This document shows, piece after piece, positions 10,845 through 20,700 of a stretch of 64,000 bases of DNA. The notes beneath the pieces are model-generated. The model searched no databases, had not been told where the DNA came from, and was given only the letters and a program-made list of their open reading frames with translations. Made by a program: the position numbers and the translations under genes. Each line of letters opens with the position of its first letter. Within the stretch, counting starts at the first letter, position 1. This DNA comes from Carettochelys insculpta (taxonomy: Eukaryota; Chordata; Testudines; Carettochelyidae): the NCBI RefSeq assembly GCF_033958435.1, contig NC_134138.1:208949298-209013297 (forward strand), given 5' to 3'.

Positions 10845-12759
10845 CACACAGATCCAGGGCTGTGCCATCACTACCATTGCACAAGGTCATCCGAAGCGGT
10901 TATTCCACCATCGCCTCCGACCATTCTACGACCAGTGGCAAAGGATCACCACAGACAAATGGGTGCTGGAAATCATAGCCATGGGGTACGCCATCCCCTT
11001 CCAGTTGCTCCCACCTCCAGGAGGCCTCCCACATAGCGAGGCTCAAGCAGGAGGTAGACCATCTCCTGCTCATAGGGGCAGTGGAAAGAGTGCCGGAGTA
11101 ACTGCAAGGGAAAGGGTTCTACTCGAGGTACTTCCTCACAGAGAAAAAGACAGGAGGCTGGAGGCCCATCTTAGATCTTCGTGGCCTCAACCAGTACCTG
11201 CGCAAGCAACGCTTTCGGATTATCACAATCGCCTCCATCCTTACGGCACTAGACGATGGAGATTGGTTCGCAGCCCTCGACTTACAAGACGCGTATTTTC
11301 ACATAACTATCCATCCGGCTCACCGACGATTCCTCCGGTTCATGGTAGGCAAAGAACATTTTCAATACAAGGTCCTACCGTTTGGCCTCTCCTCAGCCCC
11401 CACGGTCTTCACCAAGACCTTGGCAGTGGTGTCAGCCTACCTGCACAGACAGGGGGTATTTATATTCCCGTATCTGGATGACTGCCTACTCAAAGGGGCC
11501 TCGAAGGAGGAGGTACTATGCATGATACGCGTCACAGCAGGCACGTTCTCTTCGCTCGGCCTGGTTATCAATCTGGCAAAATCAAAGATAGACCCCACAC
11601 AGGACATAGAGTTCATAGGGGCACGCATAAATTCTATTACAGCGAGAGTGTATCTACCAGAAACACGCTTTCGGGCCATCGGCTCCCTCGTGCAAGTCAT
11701 CACCTTCAGCCCTATGGTGCCAGTTCTGACGTGCTTACAGCTGCTGGGCCACATGGCAGCAGCGACGTTCGTAGTACAGAACGCCAGGTTCCACATGCGC
11801 AGCATGCAGCACTGGCTGGCGAGCGTATACAAACCGGCAGCACACATCGTTCACAGGGTGGTGTCGCCCACAACAGAGGTGCGCAAATCCCTGCAATGGT
11901 GGGTAAACCCCAAGAACTTGCTAACGGGGTACCCTTCCACCAACCACAAATATCATTTTTTCTTACCACAGATGCCTCCCTCATAGGGTGGGGAGCACAC
12001 ATGGGCGAAGAGGTGACGCAAGGGCTGTGGTCCTCCACGAAGCAGTCACTGCACATAAATATACTGGAGCTCAGAGCAGTGTTCAACTCCTGCAGACACT
12101 TTCGAGACCATATACAAGGCAAAGTAGTCGGGATCAGTACAGACAATACCTCCACCATGTTTTATATAAATCGGCAAGGAGGAGCTCAGTCCCATGCCTT
12201 ATGTGCGGAAGCAGTCCGGTTGAGGAACTGGTGCATCGCCAACAATATAACCTTGAAAGCCTCGTACTTACCAGGCGCTCACAATGTGAAGGCAGACCAG
12301 CTGAGCAGGAGTTTTGCGCTCACGCACGAGTGGCAGATCCGTCCCGATCTGCTACGACCGATTTTTCACGCATGGGGTTTTCCCCAGATAGACCTGTTTG
12401 CTACTCAACACAACAAGAAGTGCCCACGATTCTGCTCCAGGGCAGGACTGGGACGGGGGTCCCTGGGGGCCGCATTCACGATCTCCTGGAGGGGCCCCCT
12501 GCTTTATGCTTTTCCTCCCACAGTGCTGATCCACAAAGTCTTGCAGACAGCCAGGAGGGAAGGAGCCCAAATGATCCTGATAGTCCCAATGTGGGATCAA
12601 CAGCAATGGTTCCCCCTACTCCTGCGCATGTCGGACCATCCACCGATGCCCCTTCCAGTGGCACCGGATCTGCTCACGCAAGCCCAGGGGTCCATAGTGC
12701 ATCTGCACCCCCAAGGCCTGCAACTACAAGCATGGTTAATCCATGGCTCAGCTCCCTAG
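10582..12759 (+). pseudogene. DIRS reverse transcriptase / RNase H / methyltransferase-like ORF2, frame-disrupted
   Basis: The polyprotein would copy the element's RNA. Frame 1 gives the RT start (near ITTDKWVLEIIAMGYAIPFQ, about 10937-11000). Frame 2 from about 11030 to 11925 gives the palm, including GGWRPILDL, ALDLQDAYFHI, LPFGLSSAP and the catalytic YLDD (about 11470). Frame 1 then resumes with RNase H (TTDASLIGWG, NILELRAV, STDNTS, HNVKADQLSR). A Dam-methyltransferase-like segment typical of DIRS follows (IDLFATQHN ... YAFPP). The two frame changes (near 11030 and 11920) and TAA 11099-11101 make it non-functional as read. The start is uncertain because the frame is open back to 10582 inside gag. 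Confidence 0.85.
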
Positions 12760-13787
12760 AGAGCACATGTACGGAGGAAGTGCAACAAGTCCTAGAAAGT
12801 AGCAGGAGGACTTCCACCAGGAAGACCTACGAGCAGAAATGGACTCGCTTTACGGCATGGTGTTCTACCAAACAGCTAGCCCCCCTTTCGTTGCCTATAC
12901 CTGTATTATTAGAGTATTTACTGGACCTCAAGAGAGGAGGACTCTCACTATCCTCGTCAAAGGTCCACCTTGCCACCATGTCGGCGTTCAGACACGAAGA
13001 GGAAGGGCACATGGTGTTCGCCCATCCCATGGTTACCAGGTTCCTCAAAGGGTTGGTAAACCTATACCCCCCTCGGAAACCGCTTCCACCTTCGTGGAAC
13101 TTGGACCTGGTGCTTAATGCGGTAACAGGACCACCGTTCGAGCCTTTGGCCACGGTTTCCCTCCGCCTCCTTACGATAAAGATGACCTTTCTTCTCGCAA
13201 TCACGTCAGCTCGCAGGGTGAGCGAGCTTGCGGCAGTTATGGCAACGCCACCCTGCACTGTTTTTTCCAAGGAGGCGGTAACCATATGGCTTCATCCAGC
13301 CTTTGTTCCTAAAGTTTCTTCTGAGTTTCATATTAACGAGCCTATTGTTTTACCCTCGTTTTATCCAAAGCCTCATAACTCTAACAAAGAGGCGCGCCTA
13401 CACCTCCTGGACGTGAGGAGGGTGCTCGCCTTCTATATAGACAGGACCAAGTCCTTCCGGAAAACGGATAGACTCCTAGTCTCTCTCGCTCCCAAATCGA
13501 AAGGAGAAGGTCTCTCTTCACAGAGAATCTCGAAGCACATCGTATCCTGCATAAAAATGTGCTACGAACTCAAAAAGACTCCTTTACTGGCCACGCCCAG
13601 GGCTCATTCCACTAGGGTGTTGGCGGCATCAACAGCCTTTTTCAAGGGCGTTGCGCTAAAAGACATTTGCAGAGCGGCGACCTGGTCATCCTATGACACC
13701 TTCGCCAAACATTACGCCCTTCACAGGGTATTCCAAGAGGATACCCGTCTCTCGACAGCGGTCCTCTCGGGGACAAGCTGCACATAA
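12606..13787 (+). CDS. DIRS tyrosine recombinase (ORF3), intact
   Basis: A 393-residue open frame overlaps the end of the RT ORF by about 150 bases. It would integrate the circular DIRS DNA by site-specific-type recombination in the nucleus. An N-terminal SAM-like DNA-binding region (about residues 55-150, around RRTSTRKTYEQKW) precedes the catalytic domain. The candidate catalytic residues are arginine in SARRVSEL (R203/R204), the H-x-x-R box HSTR (H334, R337), a tryptophan in AATWSS and the nucleophile Y370 in KHYALHR. ATG 12606 is one possible start; the ATG at 12732 is an alternative nearer the conserved region. This is the best preserved coding sequence in the window. Confidence 0.88.
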   Translation: MVPPTPAHVGPSTDAPSSGTGSAHASPGVHSASAPPRPATTSMVNPWLSSLESTCTEEVQQVLESSRRTSTRKTYEQKWTRFTAWCSTKQLAPLSLPIPVLLEYLLDLKRGGLSLSSSKVHLATMSAFRHEEEGHMVFAHPMVTRFLKGLVNLYPPRKPLPPSWNLDLVLNAVTGPPFEPLATVSLRLLTIKMTFLLAITSARRVSELAAVMATPPCTVFSKEAVTIWLHPAFVPKVSSEFHINEPIVLPSFYPKPHNSNKEARLHLLDVRRVLAFYIDRTKSFRKTDRLLVSLAPKSKGEGLSSQRISKHIVSCIKMCYELKKTPLLATPRAHSTRVLAASTAFFKGVALKDICRAATWSSYDTFAKHYALHRVFQEDTRLSTAVLSGTSCT

Positions 13788-13839
13788 TCCGATTACCCAC
13801 CTCCTATCTTGGGTTACTGCTGGGTAGTCACCTAATGAA

Positions 13840-13929
13840 GAGCACCCACGGGGACACTCGAAGAAGAAAGAAAGGTTACTCACCGTAGTAACGGTGGTTC
13901 TTTGAGATGTGTCCCCGTGGGTGCTCCAC
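13840..13929. repeat. DIRS internal complementary region
   Basis: The first 29 bases (13840-13868) are the reverse complement of the left terminus (8106-8134). The next 60 bases or so (13869-13929) are the reverse complement of the right terminus (14133-14193). Written together they reproduce the joined ends of a circle. In DIRS elements this segment is thought to template completion of the ends and circularisation. It also fixes the element termini near 8106 and 14195. Confidence 0.9.
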
Positions 13930-13998
13930 TATCCCCCCATCCTCCCCGCTTCGGATCTCTGTTTAGTGTTTTGCAGGAGCATCTGAGGCGGTTGGTCA

Positions 13999-14153
13999 AG
14001 GAACTGGCGGGGACCGGATCGCACACGTGGCCAGGAGCGCGCAAGGGAGCGGCGCGCACCGGCGCATACGTGGTCCGGCAGAAACTGCTTGGAAGATCCG
14101 ATCTGTGGCGCCGGGCGAGCCCGACACCTAATGTGGAGCACCCACGGGGACAC
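13999..14153 (-). repeat. DIRS right inverted terminal repeat
   Basis: Gap-free inverse of 8117-8271. An extra right-hand extension to about 14195 contains ACGGTGAGTAACC, which is absent from the left terminus but copied in the internal complementary region. Confidence 0.9.
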
Positions 14154-14195
14154 ATCTTGAAGAACCACCGTTACTACGGTGAGTAACCTTTCTTT

Positions 14196-15290
14196 CTTGT
14201 GTCTTGTTCCCAACGCGCCTGTTAATGCATCTCAGAATCTTGTTTGCTTTTTTTGTGACAGTATCACACTGTTGACTCATATTTAGCTTGTGGTCCACTG
14301 TGACCCTTAAATCCCTTTCCACAGTACTCCTTCTTAGACAGTTGTTTCTGATTCTATATGTTTGAAGCTGATTGTTCCTTCCTAAGTGGAGTGCTTTGCA
14401 TTTGTCCCTATTAAACTTCATCCTCAGATCATTTTTCCAGTTTGCCCAGTTCATTTTGAATTATGACCCCATCCTTCAAAGCAGTTTTAACTCCTCCCAG
14501 CTTGGTATCATCTGAAAACTTAACAAGTGTACTCTCTATGCCAATATGTAAATGGTTGATGAAGATATTCAATAGAACTGGTCCCAAAACTTGTGCCTTT
14601 CCAGCATGACTGTGAACCATTAATAACTACTCTCTGAGAATGGTTGTCCAGCCAGTTGTATGCCCATCTTATAGTGGCCCTCTCTAAGTTCTATTTGCTT
14701 AGTTTCTTGATGAAAATCAGGTGAGACTGTGTCAAATGCCTAACTATACTACATCCACCGCTTCTCCCTTGTCCGGAAGACTTGTTATCTGGTCAAAGAA
14801 AGCTATCTGATTGGTTTGGTATCATTTGTTCTTTACAAATCTGTGCTGGCTGTTATCTATCACCTTATTTTCTTTCACATATTTACAGATGAATTCCTTA
14901 ATTATTTGTTCCATTATCTTTTCCAGCACAGAAGTTAAACTGACTTATCTGTGGTTTCCTGGATTTTTCTTTTATCCCTTTTTATAGATGGGCACTATGA
15001 TTTCCCTTTTCCAGTCTTCTGGAATCTCTCCTGACTTCTAGGACTTTTCAAAGATGATTAAATGCTCAGATACCTCCTCTGTCAGCTCCTTAAGTATTCT
15101 ATGACACATTTCATCAGGTTTTGGTGACTTGCAGACATCTAACTTTACTAAGTAATTTATACTTGTTTTTTTTAATTTTAATTTTAATTTTTATTTTATC
15201 CTCTAAACCAACCCCCTTCTCAGTAGCATTCACCACGTTAGGTATTTTTGCATTGGCCTTCTTGGTGAATACCAATGACAACTGGTGTTC
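14196..15290 (-). mobile_element. CR1 LINE, upstream portion of the DIRS-split copy
   Basis: Continues the CR1 of 7544-8104. Minus-strand translation near 14454-14200 gives typical CR1 ORF2 text (for example MKFNRDKCKALHLG and DHKLNMSQQCD). The more upstream RT region up to 15290 is broken by stops and indels. The 5' side fades where a MITE begins at 15319, so the copy is 5' truncated. The combined CR1 remnant is about 1.65 kb. Confidence 0.9.
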
Positions 15291-15318
15291 TGTTACTTAC
15301 CCTCTGGAGCTTATCTAG

Positions 15319-15604
15319 GGATATGTCTATACTTACCAGGGGGTCGGCATACTGTGATCAATGTTTTGGGGAATGATTTTGTTGCAAGTGTGAAGACGTG
15401 GCAAAATCGATCTGTCTGGGCTCAGCCATCAACCCTGGTACTCTTGCTCATGCGCGGAGTAAAGGACATTAATGCAAGCCCTAAGAGGCCTAATCTACCC
15501 CAGGGAAGAAACTCGATCCTGATACATCAGTTCTAACGATGAGAATGGTGTGGCTAGAATTTTGTATCTGGGGATCAACTTTAATCCCTAGTGTAGATCA
15601 GGCC
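15319..15604. mobile_element. MITE with GGNNATGTCTA-type ends
   Basis: Starts GGATATGTCTATACTTACC and ends CTAGTGTAGATCAGGCC, giving imperfect inverted termini. Internal GATCAA/TTGATC-like motifs recur. No coding capacity. Confidence 0.6.
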
Positions 15605-16546
15605 GAGAAGTAGCTGACTTCTGGGTATTCATGTGGCCCTGCCAATCTGTTTCTTTACTTCTCCTGATGGGTAAATAAGTTTTATGAATGCACGGTAGTG
15701 ATCTTGTATTTTTTGTCTCTGTCAGTGGGATTGGAGCACATGCAGTTGTATCTTAGGGCATGGCTATAAACAATGTTCTTTAAACAGTTCTTTAAACTGT
15801 CTTGTGCAACACAGTTGAAATCTGAATGTCTTCATCAAATTGTCATCCTTCAGAGAAATGTTATCTTAATATTGTGAACTCATAGTCTGTGACACAAAGA
15901 ATGGCAATTTACAACATAACAAATTTTCCTTAGGTTATACAAGTGGGGAGCATGATTGTTACCATGCGTGGCCCACCCTGCATTTAGATGATTTGCCTCC
16001 CTACAAAATGGCATGGCTGTTTTGTAAGAGCATACATCGGCATACATTATTAATCAATGTAACATGTATTTCTCAGTGTAGTGACATTCATTGGACATTG
16101 TGCTTTTTTTTTTTAATTGATAGTGGAGGCTTCTGAGAATATGTATGTGACTAGAATTCCAGTAGTCTTAATTCTCAAATAAATAAGTAGCTTTGATAGC
16201 CATAATCTCCCTAAATTCAGTTCAGTAGTTCATACGACTACCCAAGACCAGTCTTATCATTCAGTGAAATTGTGTTCATGAATAGTTTTGAAGTACATGA
16301 GCTTTCTGTGAGTGGACCCTTTTTCAAAACTTGTCTTCAGGCTGGAAATCTGAATTTAAGGATTCCCGTGTCAAAACGTTGTTAATTTTTATAAATCCAG
16401 AAAAGCAGAGTCCCACTGGCCAATACCTGATGCTTCAAAAGAAGGTAAATTTCCTGTATAATTCAACAAACTAACTGTTCAGGATTGTGTGTGAAGGTGA
16501 AAATGGGAAGAAAGGTAATTAGTTTTAGTTAGTTTTTTAAAAATCT

Positions 16547-16584
<38 letters not shown>

Positions 16585-16635
16585 ACACTTCTTCACTTCC
16601 AGCTGGAAATGGAAGTAGAAGGTCTGAAACCTCTG
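15605..16635. other. No gene seen; contains a TCA microsatellite
   Basis: AT-rich DNA without coding signal. The only distinct feature is the trinucleotide tract listed separately. Confidence 0.55.
16548..16584 (+). repeat. (TCA)n microsatellite
   Basis: About 12 uninterrupted copies of TCA. Confidence 0.97.
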
Positions 16636-16934
16636 GGCTATGTCTACACTTGTCCCCTTCTTTGAAGGGGGCATGGTAATCATCCTGAAAGCAGAATATT
16701 AATGAAGTGCTGTGATGAACGTGCAGCACTTGATTCGGCTAATTCTCCCCACGGCAACTTCAAAGTGTCAAACTTCAAAGTGCCAGCATGCCAAGTAGCT
16801 GTGAGCACTTTGAAGTGCCTGCGCTACTTCGAAATGCCTTTACTCCTCAAAAATTCATCGCAGCACTTCATTAGTACTTCTTTAGTGTTCTCCGACCAGG
16901 CTGATTACCAAGGGGGCAAGTGTAAACATAGTCC
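16636..16934. mobile_element. Fold-back MITE, same family as 40499-40851
   Basis: Begins GGCTATGTCTACACTTGTCC and ends with a decayed inverse (GTAAACATAGTCC). The arms share AATGAAGTGCTG/CAGCACTTCATT and CTTCAAAGTG/CACTTTGAAG pairs, so most of the element can fold on itself. It is more decayed than the copy at 40.5 kb. Confidence 0.8.
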
Positions 16935-18090
16935 TTGAGTTTTAATTTTAGGGGTAGAGGTTTGGGTTTTTTAGTAGTTTCTAAATCCTACTCCCATATA
17001 TAGTCTTGGGGAGTTTATCACTGATTTTAGTGGGAGCTGGGTCAAGCCCTTGGACAGGCGTAACTACCTCTGCTGAGCGTAGGTTAGTGAAAGGCAGGAG
17101 GACAGACAGCATTTCTGTAGAACACACAGTGCACTTATACAGTACACAAGATAGATGAACACAGTTGCTTACGTGTCTCAAAATTAAACTTTTAATGGCT
17201 GTTAGCAGATTGGTGACCCTCCAAAGCCAGGCAAATCACTTTAGGGTGTTGGAACGTTGGTCACGCTGCCTCTGAGAGTTCTTCCATCTTGCATGTTTTA
17301 TTTTTTCTATCAGCACAATCATTTGTTCATGCATGAGGTCATGCTCCATATCTGAGCGTTAGGGAAGAATAACTTGTTCTGTGATTATGGGGAAATTTTT
17401 CCAGTCGCAGTTCAGAGAAGTAGTTAATGGGCAATGGGCAGACTGATGTGAGAGTGAACTGGAGGTATTCTTATGTGATGAAAAACATTTGACATATACT
17501 GAAACAGCAAAGTACCCAAACACAGCAGGAAATCAGAAATACAAGCATAATTGATACAATGGATTTTCTGAGGCTCCTGTCCATCCTCCTGCGTACGTAT
17601 TTTTCAATCAAGACAATTGCACAAACACAGACACACACGATGACCATATGTTTTTGTGTTTTGTAGCTGACATAAGTCTGCTTATCTGTCTGATCAACCT
17701 TGTTAGAAAAGGGTTTCTCCATTTTAAATAGTCTAATACAGCAAGACACTATTAGCGCTACGTTATCGCCTCCAGGAATTCCTCTGCATAATTTTGTGTC
17801 CTGGGACCTGGACTAAATGAGTCCTAATTGTGTCTTGCTTAACTTGCTAATTAATATGGCTTATTCTTTTTTCACTCTCCTCTTTGTTATAAATATTATA
17901 TCAGCTGGCCCTTTGCATTTTAAAACAAGATGTGTTTTTGGAAATGATGTAGGTTTGATAGTGCTTTGCTTTGTTTAGAAAAGTATATGATGAGACAATA
18001 TATTTTTTCCTTCTATGGAAGAATTTTAAATATTTTTATCTCTAATTCTGAGACTAAAATTTACAAAATCAATGGCAGTTTAAGTATTAG
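16935..18090. other. No gene seen
   Basis: Unclassified sequence. A 92-codon minus-strand frame at 17471-17749 has hydrophobic runs but no recognisable family. Confidence 0.5.
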
Positions 18091-18483
18091 GGTAGGTCTA
18101 CACAGTGAAGTGATTTAGAAGTAGCAATTGTTATTTCAAAATAACTAGGCTAGTGTCTTCACTATGCAACTGCTATTTTGAAATAAATTCAAAATAGTGC
18201 TTTATTTATTTCAAAATTGGTAAACCTCATTTCACCAGGAATAGTCATTTCAAAATAGGTGCTGTTAAGACAAGTAACAGAGCCTGTTTTCAAATAAGCC
18301 ACAGGTGTCCAATGGCTGTATTTTGAAATAGGCTCTGTCTGTTTAGACAATGTAGTTCAAAATAGCTAAGTTCTATTTTGAAATGCAGTTTTTGTGTGTA
18401 GAAGCATTTTTTAAATAAACTATGTTGGAGTAGTTCTTCTGGAATAGCTTATTTAGGAATAAGGCTGCTCTGTAGACATATCC
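18091..18483. mobile_element. MITE of the TTTCAAAATA family
   Basis: The ends are GGTAGGTCTACACAG and CTGTAGACATATCC. The interior is filled with repeated ATTTCAAAATA/TATTTTGAAAT motifs in both orientations. The copies at 27848-28198 (opposite orientation) and 41497-41912 share this pattern. Confidence 0.75.
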
Positions 18484-18819
18484 TTTGACATATGTAGCAT
18501 CAGATAAAGGAATTCTTCGTATATCTGTGTGATGGGGTATACCAACTCCATGCTAGGCCTGCAGAAGTTGAGGATAGACTGTGTGTAATCATTTCACCAG
18601 CATGCTTGCAACAGTTGTTAGGCCTTGATGGATGAATGAAAAGGGCTGTGTCTAGCTCATTTCTGGCTGGACTTGGAAAGAGAGCAGAACTCTCTCAGGG
18701 AGAGAGGCTTGGCTGAAGTAAGGGTTCTGGGGTAGACAGTAGGCAGATATAGCCTCACTGGAGAAGGCAGATCTTTAACAGGGAGTCCAAGGCAGCTGGG
18801 AAGAAGAGTCAGAAAGGAA

Positions 18820-19004
18820 TTCAATCAATATCGTAGGAAGGGACCTCAACAGGTCATTGAGTCCACTTACAGCAGGACCTATCATCATTCTCGATGGATT
18901 TTATTTTTTAATCTAACCTGCTCTGTACCCTTGAAAGGTCCCCCCAAGGATTGCACTCACAACACTGGGTTTACAAGGCCAATGCTCCAACCACTGAGCT
19001 ATCC
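18820..19004 (-). mobile_element. tRNA-derived SINE with CR1-like tail
   Basis: Same layout as 2665-2863. The minus-strand head GGATAGCTCAGTGGTTGGAG carries the A-box, the B-box region follows after GGGTTT-like sequence, and the tail reads like CR1. The body is shorter and differs by substitutions, so the two are independent insertions. Confidence 0.78.
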
Positions 19005-20524
19005 AGGGGTCTGTGTTAGTGGAAGGGGCTGCAGAAAGACTCCAGCTGAATCATGGACTGCCCTGCCAGAGGAGCTGAGGAAACCCTCCCATGACAGAAC
19101 TATCTGGCTAGCAGGAAGGGCTCACTGAGTCTGTAATGAGGTGACAGAAAAGGCTTAGTGAGGTAGAGTTCATACAATGGGAGTCTAGGAAACAGTCTTG
19201 GGCAAAGGCCAGGGACAGGATATGGTCCTGGGATCTGTGTAGTTGGTCCATCACTGCCTGATCAAGATCTCTGGAATGGAACCCAGTGGAGAAGGAGGGT
19301 CTTGGTTCTCCTACCAGCCCACTGAGGAAGGAGGGCTGGAAGCCACTGACAAGCTGCAACGGCTACCAAAACAGCGTATACTAGGGACACAGACATGTGA
19401 GTGCTCAGACTGAGGGACCAATATGAAATTGAAAGAGTATTAGATATTGAACTGTTGGTTTCCATGGGAAGAGATGGAATGCTGTAACCTGATCTGAGGG
19501 TTGTCTAGTCACAAGAAGGAGCAGACCAGTGCATGGCTGAAATGTATCTCAGCTGTTGTCTGTGAGGACAGCCATGCCCTGCTACCAACCAGTATGCCAG
19601 CCCTGTTCTTACAAGCCAAGACTCCTGTTTTTTGTGGCAATACTCAGTAAAAGAGGATCACTATGGGGTTATGGGAAAATTAGATTAAACCTTCCTCCTC
19701 AGAATACCAGTATAGCCATTAATCTGCCATCACTGCTACAGCTCATGACTGACATTGATGTCTGATCCTCTTATGTGCGGGGTTTACAAAGGAATCCCCA
19801 TAATCATGGACTCCAGTGGCCATCCATCCCAATCTTGGCTTCTGCTTTCCTCTTATTGCTGCAGATGAGCCATGACAGAGCACAGAAGCTCAGCAGAACA
19901 CTTGAATAAAAGCTTAAACACTGATTTCAATGGGACAACATAGAAGTACTTCGCTGGACTGGAATGCTACTTTTTATTACCAAAGGGTGGGAGGGGGAAA
20001 AGGGAAGAGGGGATAGGCAGGCAAAATCCACCACTGTTGCTTCTCACATTGTGCTTTTCATAGTGGATCCGCTCCATGGGAAGTCAGATGGGAAGTAGAC
20101 CGAAAAAGCAAAAAAAAAAAATCAACTTGAACACATTTTTTACAGAATCCGTCACAGAGACATTACTGTCAATGTGCTAAGTATATTTATTTCAAAGTCA
20201 GTCAGTCAGGAGGACTGAGAGGAGATCATAGATATTTTTTTCACCAGGCAAACAGAATCCTAACAGCATTTGAAGCCATTCATAAGACAATTAGCAGCTT
20301 TTTATCAGGCCACAGCATGCAGCTAGTTGGACAAAGTCAGGAATGTTCATGAAAATTGGTCACCCTGGTGAGTTCTCAGAGCCTGCTACGTGTAAGAGAA
20401 ACAGTTGCACTTGCCAAAGCAAAACAAACAAAGAAACTGAAAATCCCTGCCTTCTTTCTGCCAGATCAAACAAGTACATCTGTCAATTGCACACCTGCCT
20501 GTGCTGCCAAACATACTTGGCATG
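19005..20524. other. No gene seen
   Basis: Moderately GC sequence at 19.0-19.5 kb, then AT-rich. No coding family recognised. Confidence 0.5.
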
Positions 20525-20700
20525 CCCTATAGTAACAGAGAAGTAGCCATGTTAGTCTGTATTTTAACAAAACAAACCAGCAGTCCTGTAGCACTTTAAA
20601 GACTAAAGAAATGATTTATTAGGTGATGAGCTTTCGTGGGCAGACCCACTTCTTCAGGTTTTCTTCAAAGTGGTATGTGACTGTTGGTTTATTTTGGTGT
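20525..20700 (-). mobile_element. PLE terminal fragment
   Basis: Reverse complement of the PLE tail. The terminal block GCCATGTTAGTCTGTATTT is followed by a GCACTTTAAAGACTAAAG block and the ribozyme-like boxes (TTTC 20632-20635, TCTTCAG 20651-20657). Little internal PLE sequence follows. Confidence 0.75.
20632..20657 (-). ncRNA. Hammerhead-like ribozyme core in PLE tail
   Basis: Minus strand CTGAAGA, stem GTGGG/CCCAC and GAAA in correct order and spacing. Stem III is weak. Confidence 0.42.

Larger units (their letters stand above)
8106..14195 (+). mobile_element. DIRS-type tyrosine-recombinase retrotransposon, nearly complete
   Basis: This element has the full DIRS plan. It has 155-bp inverted terminal repeats with unequal outer extensions, a gag-like ORF, an overlapping RT/RNase H/methyltransferase-like ORF, a tyrosine recombinase ORF, and an internal complementary region that copies both termini. 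It sits inside a CR1 LINE without a clear target-site duplication, as expected for recombinase-mediated insertion. The gag ORF has one in-frame TGA; the RT ORF has a nonsense codon and two frame changes; the recombinase ORF is open. The element is therefore young but probably not autonomous. Confidence 0.93.

Noticed and set aside
11988..12605. Upstream 200 codons of the frame that leads into the DIRS recombinase
   Set aside because: This part overlaps the RNase H/methyltransferase-like region in another frame and has no recombinase similarity. The recombinase starts at or after 12606.
15121..15318. 65-codon hydrophobic open frame
   Set aside because: Antisense to decayed CR1 sequence; hydrophobicity reflects T-rich DNA.
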